Of a DNA stretch of 64,000 bases, positions 39,594 through 53,963 are shown in pieces. This stretch comes from an uncultured beta proteobacterium (GTDB lineage: Bacteria > Pseudomonadota > Gammaproteobacteria > Burkholderiales > Burkholderiaceae_C). Both the position numbers and the translations under genes were made by a program. Under the pieces are notes generated by a model. The model had not been told where the DNA came from, did not search any database, and was given only the letters and a program-made list of their open reading frames with translations. Location: the NCBI GenBank assembly GCA_903909815.1, contig CAIVXG010000014.1, positions 171,027 through 235,026 of the forward strand, read 5' to 3'. How positions within the stretch are numbered: the stretch's first letter is position 1; each line of letters opens with the position of its first letter.

Positions 39594-41407
39594 GCTGTTA
39601 CCTTCCGGGCGTCACGGCAGCCGGAACCGGCTTGCGTGGTGTTCAATAAAAACTTTTGCATGTCCCAGGCTCCGGTGGGGCAGCGCTCGGCGCACAGACC
39701 GCAGTGCAGGCAGACGTCCTCGTCCTTGACCATGACGCGCCCGGTCTTGAGGTCGGCCGATACATACAGCGCCTGATCCTGGTGCTGCGCCGGCGCCTTC
39801 AGCCGCGAGCGCAGATCCGCCTCATCGCCGTTGCTGGTGAAAGTGATGCAGTCCATGGGGCAGATGTCCACGCAGGCGTCGCACTCGATGCAGGTGTCGC
39901 GGTTGAACACGGTCTGCACGTCGCAGTTCAGACAGCGACTCGCCTCCTTGAACGCGGTCGCTGCGTCAAAGCCCAACTCCACCTCCACGCGGATGTTGGC
40001 CAGCGCCACCTCGGCCGCAGCCCATGGCACCTTGAAGCGATGGTCGTTGGAGACATCGTTGTGGTAGCTCCATTCGTGGATACCCATCTTCTGCGACATC
40101 AATTTCGTCAACGGCGCAGGCCGCACCACCACCGATTCGCCGTGCACGAAGCGATCGATCGACACCGCCGCTTCGTGCCCTTGGGCCACGGCAGTGATGA
40201 TGTTCTTAGGACCGTAGGCCGCGTCGCCGCCGAAAAAGACATGAGGCAGGGTCGACTGAAACGTGTTCTCGACCAGCACCGGAAGACCCCATTTGTCGAA
40301 CTCGATGCCGGCTTCGCGCTCGATCCAGGGGAAGGAATTCTCCTGCCCCACGGCCACCAGCACCGCGTCGCAGGCGAAGAACACGTCGGCGGCGCCGGTG
40401 GGCACCAGGCTGCGCCGGCCCTTGGCGTCGTAGACCGCGCTCACCACTTCAAACGTCATGCCGGTGAGCTTGCCGTTCTCGTGTTCGAAACTCTTGGGCA
40501 CGTGGAAGTTGACGATCGGGATGCCTTCGTGCACCGCGTCTTCCTTTTCCCAGGGAGACGCCTTCATTTCTTCGAAGCCGCTACGCACGATCACCTTCAC
40601 GTCCGAGCCACCCAGGCGGCGCGCGGAACGGCAGCAGTCCATGGCCGTGTTGCCCCCGCCCAGCACGATCACGCGTGGCGGCACGCTGGTGATATGACCA
40701 AAGGACACCGAAGCCAGCCAGTCGATGCCGATGTGGATGTGCGCTGCAGCCTCCTTGCGCCCGGGCACCTCCAGGTCGCGCCCGCGCGGTGCGCCGCAGC
40801 CGACAAACACCGCGTCGTACCCCTGCTTGAGCAGCGCCTGCAAGGATTCCACGCGTTGGCCGCTCTTGAACTCGACACCCAGGTCCAGGATGTAACCCGT
40901 TTCTTCGTCGATCACCGACTCCGGCAGCCGAAAACGTGGAATCTGCGAGCGGATGAAGCCGCCCGCCTTGGCTTCGCCGTCAAACACCGTCACCTGATAA
41001 CCCAGCGGCGTGAGGTCGCGCGCCACCGTGAGCGAGGCCGGGCCGGCGCCGACGCAGGCGATGCGCTTGCCATTGGACGCGGCTACCTTGGGCATGCGCG
41101 CCTTGACGTCATCCTTGTGGTCGGCGGCAACGCGCTTCAGGCGGCAGATCGCCACGGGTTCGGGCTTCTCGCCGTTGTTCTCTTCCACCCGGCCGCGCCG
41201 ACAGGCGGGCTCGCAGGGGCGGTCGCAGGTGCGACCCAACACGCCCGGGAACACATTCGAGACCCAGTTGATCATGTAGGCGTCGCTGTAGCGACCCTGA
41301 CCGATCAGGCGGATGTATTCGGGAACGGGTGTGTGGGCCGGACAGGCCCATTGGCAATCGACGACTTTGTGAAAATACGTCGGTTGGGTGATGTTTGTGG
41401 GTTGCAA
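39590..41407 (-). CDS. GltD-like FAD/NAD(P) oxidoreductase with C-terminal ferredoxin domain
   Basis: A 605-aa electron-transfer protein. N-terminal cysteines CQWACPAHTPV and CDRPCEPACRRG form the Fe-S module of glutamate synthase small-subunit relatives; the FAD motif is CVGAGPASLTVA (~118-129) and the NAD(P) motif VLGGGNTAMDCCRSA. The C-terminus holds two [4Fe-4S] motifs: CIECDACVDICP and CLHCGLCAERCP. It overlaps the KorA-type gene by 4 nt. It would connect the 2-oxoacid oxidoreductase with NAD(P)(H) without a free ferredoxin. First gene of the unit. Confidence 0.9.
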   Translation of the reverse strand: MQPTNITQPTYFHKVVDCQWACPAHTPVPEYIRLIGQGRYSDAYMINWVSNVFPGVLGRTCDRPCEPACRRGRVEENNGEKPEPVAICRLKRVAADHKDDVKARMPKVAASNGKRIACVGAGPASLTVARDLTPLGYQVTVFDGEAKAGGFIRSQIPRFRLPESVIDEETGYILDLGVEFKSGQRVESLQALLKQGYDAVFVGCGAPRGRDLEVPGRKEAAAHIHIGIDWLASVSFGHITSVPPRVIVLGGGNTAMDCCRSARRLGGSDVKVIVRSGFEEMKASPWEKEDAVHEGIPIVNFHVPKSFEHENGKLTGMTFEVVSAVYDAKGRRSLVPTGAADVFFACDAVLVAVGQENSFPWIEREAGIEFDKWGLPVLVENTFQSTLPHVFFGGDAAYGPKNIITAVAQGHEAAVSIDRFVHGESVVVRPAPLTKLMSQKMGIHEWSYHNDVSNDHRFKVPWAAAEVALANIRVEVELGFDAATAFKEASRCLNCDVQTVFNRDTCIECDACVDICPMDCITFTSNGDEADLRSRLKAPAQHQDQALYVSADLKTGRVMVKDEDVCLHCGLCAERCPTGAWDMQKFLLNTTQAGSGCRDARKVTA

Positions 41408-41559
41408 AACGTCCTCCTTGACCCGTGACGCGCCAAAGCGGCGCTGCAGGTGGATCGCAGTCTAAAGGCTCGTGCTTGGCAAAGCTTCAGGGCATTCCCG
41501 AAAACTGCGGGTTTTATGACCCATATCAAGAACTTTGTGGGCCCCCGCCCCAGCCGTCC

Positions 41560-42048
41560 TCAGGCGCTCGCGGCCAGGCGTGAAAAGGCTGCCACCACCT
41601 CGGGCGGTGCCTGCACCAGTTCAATTAGCACGCCTTCGCCGCTGACGGGGAATTCGTCGTTCGACTTGGGATGCAAAAAGCAGATGTCGAAACCGGCTGC
41701 GCCTTGACGGATTCCCCCGGGCGCAAAGCGCACACCCTGGTTCGTGAGCCATTGCACGGCCAAGGGCAGGTCGTCGATCCACAAGCCCACGTGGTTCAGC
41801 GGCGTGGCGTGCACCGCCGGCTTTCGCTGCGGGTCCACGGGCTGCATCAGATCGACCTCGACCTTGAAAGGCCCGCTGCCGATGGCGCAGATGTCCTCGT
41901 CCACGTTCTCGCGTTCGCTGCGAAACGTACCGGTCACCTCCAGACCGAGCATGTCCACCCAGAGCTTCTTAAGCCGGTTCTTGTCGGGTCCGCCGATGGC
42001 GATTTGCTGAATACCCAGCACCTTGAAAGGTCGTTCCGTTGGGATCAT
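41560..42048 (-). CDS. VOC-family protein, methylmalonyl-CoA epimerase-like
   Basis: A 162-aa protein with two glyoxalase/VOC modules: [21 protein letters not shown] at the start and [19 protein letters not shown] in the middle. The C-terminus [16 protein letters not shown] is typical of methylmalonyl-CoA epimerases. It lies 10 bp downstream of pccA. The epimerase step, (2S)- to (2R)-methylmalonyl-CoA, is the one otherwise missing from the cluster, so that role is likely, though lactoylglutathione-lyase-like functions remain possible. ATG 42048 chosen over an upstream extension. Confidence 0.82.
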   Translation of the reverse strand: MIPTERPFKVLGIQQIAIGGPDKNRLKKLWVDMLGLEVTGTFRSERENVDEDICAIGSGPFKVEVDLMQPVDPQRKPAVHATPLNHVGLWIDDLPLAVQWLTNQGVRFAPGGIRQGAAGFDICFLHPKSNDEFPVSGEGVLIELVQAPPEVVAAFSRLAASA

Positions 42049-42058
42049 GGAGCGGTCC

Positions 42059-44107
<2,049 letters not shown>

Positions 44108-44143
44108 ATTCTTTCTCCTATTGACTTGGCTTCATCCGCCCTG

Positions 44144-44227
44144 CGTCACTGCGAGGCCGCAGGCCGTGGCAGTCCATCGTGGCGTAACACGCGAGCCATG
44201 GATTGCCGCGCTACGCTCGCAATGACG
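44144..44227. repeat. 84-bp palindromic intergenic repeat, copy 2
   Basis: Ends CGTCACTGCGAG and CTCGCAATGACG (one mismatch), with internal CCATGGATTGCCGCG. The same length and end sequences as 28239-28322. It lies between pccB and pccA within an apparent operon, so its hairpin could affect mRNA processing or relative expression of the two subunits. Confidence 0.85.
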
Positions 44228-44266
44228 GACAGGGATGTCATGTGGTTTCGAAACTGTGGAGCAACT

Positions 44267-45799
<1,533 letters not shown>

Positions 45800-45833
45800 G
45801 GGGTCTCTCCGTTACTCGGTTGGTTTTAGCGCT

Positions 45834-46834
45834 TCAAACAGTTTGGCTGCTGGCTTGCAGAAGCCGTCTTGCGGCAGTCGTTGCGGGTAGGTGTCCTGCG
45901 GTCACCTCGGCCGTGAGTTGTGGCAGCAAGGCGCGAACTTTGGGGTGCTGGCGAAACGCCTGCTTCAAGCCTGAGGCTATGCGCTCCCACATCCAGTCCT
46001 TGGCCTGCACCTGGCGCCGCAGGCTCCAGCGGCCAGAGCGGGTTTGCAGTGACTTGAACTCGGTTGCGGCGGCCCAGAATCGTTCTACACCCTCGCCCTT
46101 GAGCGCGCTCAACTGCAGCACCTGCGGCTGCCAGTCGCTTTCGTCGGGCTCGGCGTGGCCGTGCAAGCCCAACAGGCGCAACGCGGCCTTGATCTGTAAC
46201 TGTGCGCGCGTGGCAGCATCGGGGTCGATATCGGCCTTGTTGATGAGCACCAGATCGGCCAGTTCCATCACACCCTTCTTGATCGCCTGCAGGTCGTCGC
46301 CGGCGTTGGGCAACTGCATCAGCACGAACATGTCGGTCATGTTCGCTACCGCCGTCTCGGACTGGCCCACGCCCACGGTCTCGACAATCACCACGTCATA
46401 GCCCGCAGCTTCGCACACGGCCACAGCGTCGCGGGTCTTCTCCGCCACGCCGCCCAGCGTGCCGCTGCTCGGGCTGGGCCGGATGAATGCGTGCTGTTGC
46501 ACCGAGAGCATGTCCATGCGCGTCTTGTCGCCCAGGATGGAGCCGCCGGAAACGCTGGATGACGGATCAACCGCCAGTACGGCAACCCGATGCCCTTGTG
46601 CGATCAGGTACAGCCCCAGCGCTTCGATGAAAGTGGACTTGCCAACGCCCGGAACGCCGCTGATGCCAATGCGAAACGACTGGCCGGTATGCGGCAACAA
46701 TGCGCTCAGCAATTCATCACCCTGCACCTGATGTTCAGGCCGCGTTGACTCCAGCAGCGTGATGGCTTTCGCGACGGCGCGGCGTTGTACCGCAGGCGCA
46801 CCGTGCAGAATGCCTTCGATCAAACCGGCTTGAA

Positions 46835-46838
<4 letters not shown>
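45834..46838 (-). CDS. meaB: Methylmalonyl-CoA mutase-associated GTPase MeaB
   Basis: A 334-aa G3E-family GTPase that protects and reloads the B12 mutase. P-loop [18 protein letters not shown] at ~58-75, [33 protein letters not shown] (Walker B) and LINKADID (base recognition). Its ATG overlaps the mutase stop by 4 nt, so the chaperone is translated with its client. Confidence 0.95.
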
Positions 46839-49012
<2,174 letters not shown>

Positions 49013-49064
49013 GGCGCTTGCGCAGTTAGGAATGAAGTTCCAGCGTCCTCTCAGACGCGAAACG

Positions 49065-49094
49065 AGTGTACATCATTCATAATTATTGATGCAA
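49065..49094 (-). promoter_or_regulatory. Mutase operon promoter with overlapping GntR-type palindrome
   Basis: Minus strand: -35 TTGCAT (49094-49089), 18-bp spacer, -10 TACACT (49070-49065). A 21-bp imperfect palindrome with ends CATCA and TGATG (49071-49091) covers the spacer and half of the -35. This placement suits repression by the divergent FCD-type GntR protein. Promoter boxes and palindrome are seen; regulation is inferred. Confidence 0.6.
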
Positions 49095-49116
49095 AATATT
49101 ATTTTCAGCTTACAAT
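49086..49116 (+). promoter_or_regulatory. Possible promoter of the GntR gene (leaderless mRNA)
   Basis: TTGATG (49086-49091), a 19-bp spacer and TACAAT (49111-49116). The expected start point is at the A of the ATG at 49124, with no room for a ribosome-binding site, so the message may be leaderless. The -35 overlaps the palindrome, which suggests autoregulation. Confidence 0.4.
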
Positions 49117-49123
49117 CGGGGCC

Positions 49124-49759
49124 ATGGTAGCCCTTTCACTTGCCCCGCGCGCGCTTTACGAGGAAGTCGCAGAAATCCTGCGTCAGCGCATCTTCAAGCG
49201 CGAACTGGAGCCCGGAACCTGGATCGATGAGCTCAAGATAGCTGAGGAATACGGCATCAGCCGCACCCCTCTGCGCGAAGCGCTCAAGGTGCTGGCGGCC
49301 GAAGGCCTGGTCACCATGAAGGTGCGCCGCGGCGCCTACGTGACCGAGGTGTCGGAGCAGGACCTGCGCGACGTGTATCACCTGCTGAGCCTGCTGGAGT
49401 CCGACGCCGCCGGCGTGGTCGCCGCGATGGCCACAGAAGCCCAACTCAAGGAACTGCAGACGCTGCATCAGCAGCTCGAAAAGGCCACCGCGCACACCGA
49501 CAAGTTTTTCGAGATCAACGAACGCTTTCACATGCGGCTGCTGGAAATCGCCAACAACCGCTGGCGCAATCAAATGGTGGCTGACCTGCGCAAGGTGATG
49601 AAGCTCAACCGCCATAACTCGCTGCTCAAGTCTGGGCGCATCAAGGAGTCCCTGGCCGAGCACCGCGCCCTCATGGAGGCGCTGGAGGCGAAGAACGCCA
49701 AGGTCGCTGTGCAGCGTATGCGCGAGCATTTCAGCAACGGGCTGGAGGCTGCGGCCTGA
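49124..49759 (+). CDS. GntR-family regulator, FCD (FadR-like) subfamily
   Basis: A 211-aa regulator with an N-terminal winged helix (~10-75: YEEVAEILRQRIFKRELEPG, SRTPLREALKVLAAEGLV) and an all-helical C-terminal FCD ligand domain (~80-205, including RFHMRLLEIANNRWR and LAEHRALMEALEAKN). Divergent from the mutase operon across 111 bp that hold a 21-bp palindrome. It is the likely controller of propionyl-CoA catabolism, perhaps sensing an acyl-CoA or organic acid; the ligand is inferred. Confidence 0.92.
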   Translation: MVALSLAPRALYEEVAEILRQRIFKRELEPGTWIDELKIAEEYGISRTPLREALKVLAAEGLVTMKVRRGAYVTEVSEQDLRDVYHLLSLLESDAAGVVAAMATEAQLKELQTLHQQLEKATAHTDKFFEINERFHMRLLEIANNRWRNQMVADLRKVMKLNRHNSLLKSGRIKESLAEHRALMEALEAKNAKVAVQRMREHFSNGLEAAA

Positions 49760-49851
49760 TCGGCTGACGCCGTCGCGCGCGTCACAGTTGCAGGCTTGCG
49801 CCCTTTGCTTGCAGTCATTCGAGGTTGGGACCGCTGCCAACGGGCAGCGCG

Positions 49852-50052
49852 TCAGTCGTCCAGAAAACTCCCCTTGTAGAAACACCAGGCCGTGCCATCG
49901 TGCAGGTAAAAGTGACCGTCGGCGCAATCATCCTTGCCGGGAAAATACTCGCGATAGGCGCGCGGCACCAGACGCTCGAGCTGGGCGTCGCTGAGTTCAT
50001 CGAATTCTTCGGGTGTGATCGGCTGGCCGACTCGTAGTTTGCGTTTTTCCAT
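49852..50052 (-). CDS. Small hypothetical protein
   Basis: A 66-aa acidic protein that I do not recognise, with PITPEEFDELSDAQLERLVPRAYREYFPG in its first half and the Trp/Tyr/Phe-rich HFYLHDGTAWCFYKGSFLDD end. It has one or two cysteines and no membrane span. It sits downstream of dusA on the same strand, 40 bp away. The ordered, non-shadow-like composition supports a real gene. Confidence 0.6.
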   Translation of the reverse strand: MEKRKLRVGQPITPEEFDELSDAQLERLVPRAYREYFPGKDDCADGHFYLHDGTAWCFYKGSFLDD

Positions 50053-50092
50053 GGGCTGATCTGAAGTACGCTGAAATTATGACAACTCGGGA

Positions 50093-51094
50093 TTAACCTG
50101 CAACGTCAGCGGTTTGCTGTGCCCTTGCCAGCACCTCCCGCGCGGGCAAGGTCTTCATCCGGTGGTCGCTCCACACTTGGCGCCAGCGGCGCGCGCCGGG
50201 CAGGCCGTGGCGCAGGCCCAGCATGTGACGGGCGACGCTGTACCAGGGCGTGTCGTTGGCTGCGGCTTCGCGCTCCATGTAGGCCACCATCAGCTCTTCG
50301 ACACGCTCTCGCGTCATTTCCAAAGCGGGTGCGCAGCCGAAGAACTCGGCGTCCCAACTGCTGAGCCACCAGGGGTTGTGATAGGCCTCGCGCCCGACCA
50401 TCACGCCGTCCACGTGCTGCAGTTGCTGCGCCACCTGGTCGCTGGTTCGGACGCCGCCATTGACGCAGATCGTGAGCTCGGGAAAGTCGGCCTTCAGCCG
50501 GTGCGCGAGCTCGTAGCGCAGCGGCGGGATCTCGCGGTTCTCCTTGGGGCTCAAGCCCTGAAGCCAGGCGTTGCGGGCGTGCACGATGAAGGTGGTGCAG
50601 CCGGCCTGACTCACCGTGCCGACAAAGTCGCGCACGAAGTCGTAGCTCTCGTCGCGGTCGATGCCGATGCGGTGCTTGACTGTGACCGGGATCGAGACGA
50701 CATCGACCATGGCCTTGACGCAGTCGGCCACGAGCTGCGGCTCGGCCATGAGGCAGGCACCAAAAGCGCCGCGCTGCACGCGCTCGCTCGGACAACCGCA
50801 GTTGAGGTTGATTTCGTCGTAACTCCACTGCTCGCCCAGACGCGCGCAATGCGCCAGATCACTGGGCTCGCTGCCACCCAGCTGCAATGCAAGCGGCTGT
50901 TCTTCGGCGTTGAAGCGCAGATGCCTTGGCACATCGCCGTGCAACAGCGCGCCCGTGGTCACCATCTCGGTGTAGAGCAGAGTATTCTTGGTCAGCAGCC
51001 GATGAAAATAGCGGCAATGTCTATCGGTCCAATCCATCATCGGGGCCACGGAAAGGCGCCAGAAGTTGGCCGAAACCGGGGCGTTCACAGGCAT
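50093..51094 (-). CDS. dusA: tRNA-dihydrouridine(20/20a) synthase DusA
   Basis: A 333-aa FMN-dependent enzyme reducing uridine 20/20a in the tRNA D-loop. Motifs: LSVAPMMDWTDRHCRYFHRL, LQLGGSEPSDLAHCA, and NLNCGCPSERVQRGAFGACL with the catalytic Cys; the VNGGVRTSDQ phosphate-binding segment follows. ATG 51094 (MPVNAPVSANFW) chosen because the long upstream extension overlaps folK. It lies 10 bp after folK on the same strand. Confidence 0.95.
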   Translation of the reverse strand: MPVNAPVSANFWRLSVAPMMDWTDRHCRYFHRLLTKNTLLYTEMVTTGALLHGDVPRHLRFNAEEQPLALQLGGSEPSDLAHCARLGEQWSYDEINLNCGCPSERVQRGAFGACLMAEPQLVADCVKAMVDVVSIPVTVKHRIGIDRDESYDFVRDFVGTVSQAGCTTFIVHARNAWLQGLSPKENREIPPLRYELAHRLKADFPELTICVNGGVRTSDQVAQQLQHVDGVMVGREAYHNPWWLSSWDAEFFGCAPALEMTRERVEELMVAYMEREAAANDTPWYSVARHMLGLRHGLPGARRWRQVWSDHRMKTLPAREVLARAQQTADVAG

Positions 51095-51104
51095 GGTCCG
51101 AAAC

Positions 51105-51578
51105 TCACAGTCGAACGATGAACTGGTACCGCACGGCCTCGAGTTGCGCGGCGCTGACGCGCTGCGGCGCAATCTCGGCCAGCGGCAACAGCACAAAGGC
51201 GCGCTGCGCCATGCGCGGATGCGGAACCGTCAGGGACGGGCTGTTGATGGCCGCGTCCCCGTACAACAGCAGATCCAGATCGAGCGTGCGCGGGGCGTTG
51301 GCGTAGGGTCGTTCGCGACCCGCTTCATACTCCAGCGCCTGCAATTGCGCCAGCAGGTCTGGCGCAGACAAATGGGTGGAAATTTCCGCCACGGCGTTGA
51401 TGAAGTCAGGTCCGCTGGCTTCCACCGGTGCGCTTTGGTACAGACCGGAGCGGTGCGTGACGGTCGTGCCAGGCAGCCGCGCCAACGCATCCATCGCAGC
51501 GAGAACCGAGACCGCAGCGTCACCTAGATTGGCACCCAGTGCAATGCAGGCGACCACGAGATCGCGACCGTCTTCCAT
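51105..51578 (-). CDS. folK: 6-hydroxymethyl-7,8-dihydropterin pyrophosphokinase
   Basis: A 157-aa folate-synthesis enzyme: ALGANLGD near the start, VTHRSGLYQSAPVEASGPDFINAV split over the pterin-binding region, and RTLDLDLLLYGD with PHPRMAQRAFVLLPLAEIAP at the ATP site. ATG 51578 shares its A with the pcnB stop (TGATG), and a TTG one codon upstream is less likely. pcnB-folK adjacency is a familiar proteobacterial arrangement. Confidence 0.96.
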   Translation of the reverse strand: MEDGRDLVVACIALGANLGDAAVSVLAAMDALARLPGTTVTHRSGLYQSAPVEASGPDFINAVAEISTHLSAPDLLAQLQALEYEAGRERPYANAPRTLDLDLLLYGDAAINSPSLTVPHPRMAQRAFVLLPLAEIAPQRVSAAQLEAVRYQFIVRL

Positions 51579-53170
51579 CAATCGGAAGATCGTTCGCTGG
51601 GCGCATCGGCTGCGCCGCCCTCGCCTGCCGGGCGGCGCGCGCGGCGGCGGCGGCGCTTCTTCGGCGCATCGAACTGATCGCCGGAGGCAGGCTGAGGCGC
51701 CAGCCCTTCAGCATCCGAACTGCGCTCGGGCTTGGGGGAAACCCGGTCCGTAGCATCCGTACCCGGGACCTTCGCGACCCGCCCCTTTTGTCGCTTGTGC
51801 TGCTCTTCGCGCGCCTGCTCGATCAGATCGTGGCGCTGGTTGTCATCGGCCAAGCTGAACTGCTGCCACCAGTCAGCCAGGGCTTCATCCACCTCGAGCG
51901 CGTCCGCGCGCAGCCGCATGAAGTCAAAGCCGGCGCGAAAGCGCAGCTGTTCCACCAAGCCGTAGGCCGAGGCGCCAGAACGCTTCTCGAAGCGGGTCTG
52001 CATCATCCAGATTTCGCGCATGTCGGCAGCCAGCTTGCCGCGCCCGGAAACGTCGCCGATGCGTGCATTGAACACGTCGTCGATCGCTTCTTCCAGCGCC
52101 GGGAACATGGGCTGGCGTTTTTGCCTGTGGGCCCAGCCGTCGCGCACGTCTTCCCATAGCACGCAGGCCAGCAGAAAGCTGGGCGCCACCGGTTTGCCTT
52201 CGCCCACGCGCCTATCCGTGTCCTGCAGCGCCGCGCTCACAAAGCTGCTGGCAGCGCGCTCCACCACCACGTCCAGCAGCGGGTAGATGCCGCGCGCCAT
52301 GCCCAGCTCTTTGAGCTTGGCGATGGTGGCCATGGCGTGGCCGGTCTGCAGCAACTTGAGCATCTCATCGAACAAGCGGCTTTGCGGCACGTCGCCCAGC
52401 AGCTGCTGCGATTCGATCAGTGGTTTGGCGGTCTTGGGGTCGAGCTTGAAGCCCAGGCCCTGCAGCTTGGCGGCAAAGCGCACGGCGCGGATGATGCGCA
52501 CCGGGTCTTCGCGATAGCGCGTGGCCGGGTCGCCGATCATGCGCAACAGCAGTTTCTTCGCGTCCTTCATGCCACCGTGGTAATCCACCACGATCTGTGT
52601 CTGCGGGTCGTAGTACATGGCGTTGATGGTGAAGTCGCGGCGCGTGGCGTCCTCGTCTTGCGGACCCCAGACGTTGTCGCGCAGCACTCGCCCCGTGGAG
52701 TCGACGGCGTGCTTCATTCCTGCCAATTCGCTCTTGCTGGTCTTTTCGTTACCCGCCACCTGTTCGGCCGCCGCGTTGTCCAGGTAGGCGCGGTACGTGG
52801 AGACCTCGATCACTTCATGCTCGCGCCCGCGGCCATAGACCACGTGCACGATGCGAAAGCGCCGACCGATGATGAAGGCGCGTCGGAACAGGCCCTTGAC
52901 CTGTTCGGGCGTGGCGTTGGTGGCCACGTCGAAGTCCTTTGGGCGCAGGCCCAGCAGTAGGTCGCGCACCGCGCCGCCCACGATGTAGGCCTCGAAGCCT
53001 GCGTCTTTCAGCGTCTGCACCACGTTGCGCGCGCGCTCGTCCACCAAACTGGGGTCGATACCGTGCTGGGTTGCGCTGAACTCCTCGCGCTTGCCGAAGC
53101 TGGGCCGCTTGGTCTTGCCAGAAGTACCCGAGGACTTGCCCAGGAGTTTGTCGAAGAATTTTTTAATCAT
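51578..53170 (-). CDS. pcnB: Poly(A) polymerase I
   Basis: A 530-aa class II nucleotidyltransferase that adds 3' poly(A) to RNA and promotes its decay. The core motif is IVGGAVRDLLLGLRPKDFDV (~61-80) with the DFD catalytic acids; IGRRFRIVHV and EDPVRIIRAVRFAAKL follow. The last ~25 residues are a strongly basic, Arg-rich tail (KKRRRRRARR). ATG 53170 opens directly after an A/T-rich stretch and a long-range hairpin at 53194-53241. In E. coli pcnB has an inefficient start; here it is a normal ATG. Confidence 0.95.
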   Translation of the reverse strand: MIKKFFDKLLGKSSGTSGKTKRPSFGKREEFSATQHGIDPSLVDERARNVVQTLKDAGFEAYIVGGAVRDLLLGLRPKDFDVATNATPEQVKGLFRRAFIIGRRFRIVHVVYGRGREHEVIEVSTYRAYLDNAAAEQVAGNEKTSKSELAGMKHAVDSTGRVLRDNVWGPQDEDATRRDFTINAMYYDPQTQIVVDYHGGMKDAKKLLLRMIGDPATRYREDPVRIIRAVRFAAKLQGLGFKLDPKTAKPLIESQQLLGDVPQSRLFDEMLKLLQTGHAMATIAKLKELGMARGIYPLLDVVVERAASSFVSAALQDTDRRVGEGKPVAPSFLLACVLWEDVRDGWAHRQKRQPMFPALEEAIDDVFNARIGDVSGRGKLAADMREIWMMQTRFEKRSGASAYGLVEQLRFRAGFDFMRLRADALEVDEALADWWQQFSLADDNQRHDLIEQAREEQHKRQKGRVAKVPGTDATDRVSPKPERSSDAEGLAPQPASGDQFDAPKKRRRRRARRPAGEGGAADAPSERSSD

Positions 53171-53193
53171 ATTGAAAATATTTTTTTGGGAAA

Positions 53194-53241
53194 GTCCAAA
53201 GCTACACGCAGTGAGCGTGCTCTGTCCCCAACACTTTGGAC
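53194..53241 (-). promoter_or_regulatory. Branched hairpin in the pcnB leader
   Basis: GTCCAAAG and CTTTGGAC form a perfect 8-bp stem enclosing ACGC/GCGT as an inner hairpin, ending 24 nt before the pcnB ATG. On the minus strand it is followed by TTTCCC and seven A residues rather than a T-run, so it is probably a leader structure rather than a terminator. Confidence 0.4.
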
Positions 53242-53279
53242 ATGCCGCGTGGCCTGCTGGCCCGGGAATTTGACATCAA

Positions 53280-53963
53280 TTATTTTGCAGGAAACAGTTC
53301 CAGTATGCGCCATCCACGCTGGGTGGCAATGGCGCGGAGTTTGTCGTCCGGATTGGTGGCGACCGGGGTGTTCACTTTCTCCAGCAGCGGCAAATCGTTG
53401 ATCGAGTCCGAATAGAACGTGGTCTGCAGATCGCGCCATTGGAGTTGGCGCTGTTCCAACCACTGTTCCATGCGCGCCACCTTGCCCTCGCGAAAGGTCG
53501 GGATGCCGACGATTTCGCCGGTAATCCAGCCGGTGCCACCGGGCTGCGTATCGCGCTCCAGTTGCACGGCAAGCAGTTCGTCCACACCAAAGGCATCGGC
53601 AATGGGTCGCGTCACAAACTCGTTCGTCGCCGTGATGATGAGCAGGCTGTCTCCGGCTTGCCGGTGCGCTTGCACCAGTGCCAGTGCTTGCGGCTGCATT
53701 GCCGGGCGGATCACCATGCGCATGAAATTCTCGTGTGCCGCAGCCGACAGCGCCGCCCCCTGTTGCCGCACGGCTTGCGTGGCAAACCGCACATAGTCAT
53801 GGATGTCAAGCGTGCCCTCCTGGTAGGCACGGTAGAAGGCGTCGTTGCGGCGCAGGAACTCCACGCTGTCGGTCCATCCCAGCGCGGTGGTGAACTCGCC
53901 CCAGGCAAAGTCCGAGTCCAGCGGCAACAGCGTATGGTCCAGGTCGAAAAGAGTGACTTTCAA
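53280..53963 (-). CDS. HAD-IB family phosphatase (SerB-like)
   Basis: A 227-aa haloacid-dehalogenase hydrolase with motif I FDLDHTLLPLDSD (the DxDxT nucleophile region), motif II IITATNEF, motif III lysine near GIPTFREGKV and motif IV YSDSINDLPLLE. Similar to phosphoserine-phosphatase-like proteins near hda in betaproteobacteria. Its ATG overlaps the hda stop by 4 nt. The substrate is unknown. Confidence 0.9.
   Translation of the reverse strand: MKVTLFDLDHTLLPLDSDFAWGEFTTALGWTDSVEFLRRNDAFYRAYQEGTLDIHDYVRFATQAVRQQGAALSAAAHENFMRMVIRPAMQPQALALVQAHRQAGDSLLIITATNEFVTRPIADAFGVDELLAVQLERDTQPGGTGWITGEIVGIPTFREGKVARMEQWLEQRQLQWRDLQTTFYSDSINDLPLLEKVNTPVATNPDDKLRAIATQRGWRILELFPAK

Noticed and set aside
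39656..41428. 590-aa plus-strand frame opposite the GltD-like gene
   Set aside because: Antisense shadow caused by high GC; no family motif, whereas the minus strand has intact FAD and Fe-S motifs.
49013..49123. Cobalamin riboswitch before the B12-dependent mutase
   Set aside because: The 111-bp gap is AT-rich, with no B12-box-like GCC.CTG motif or room for the aptamer.
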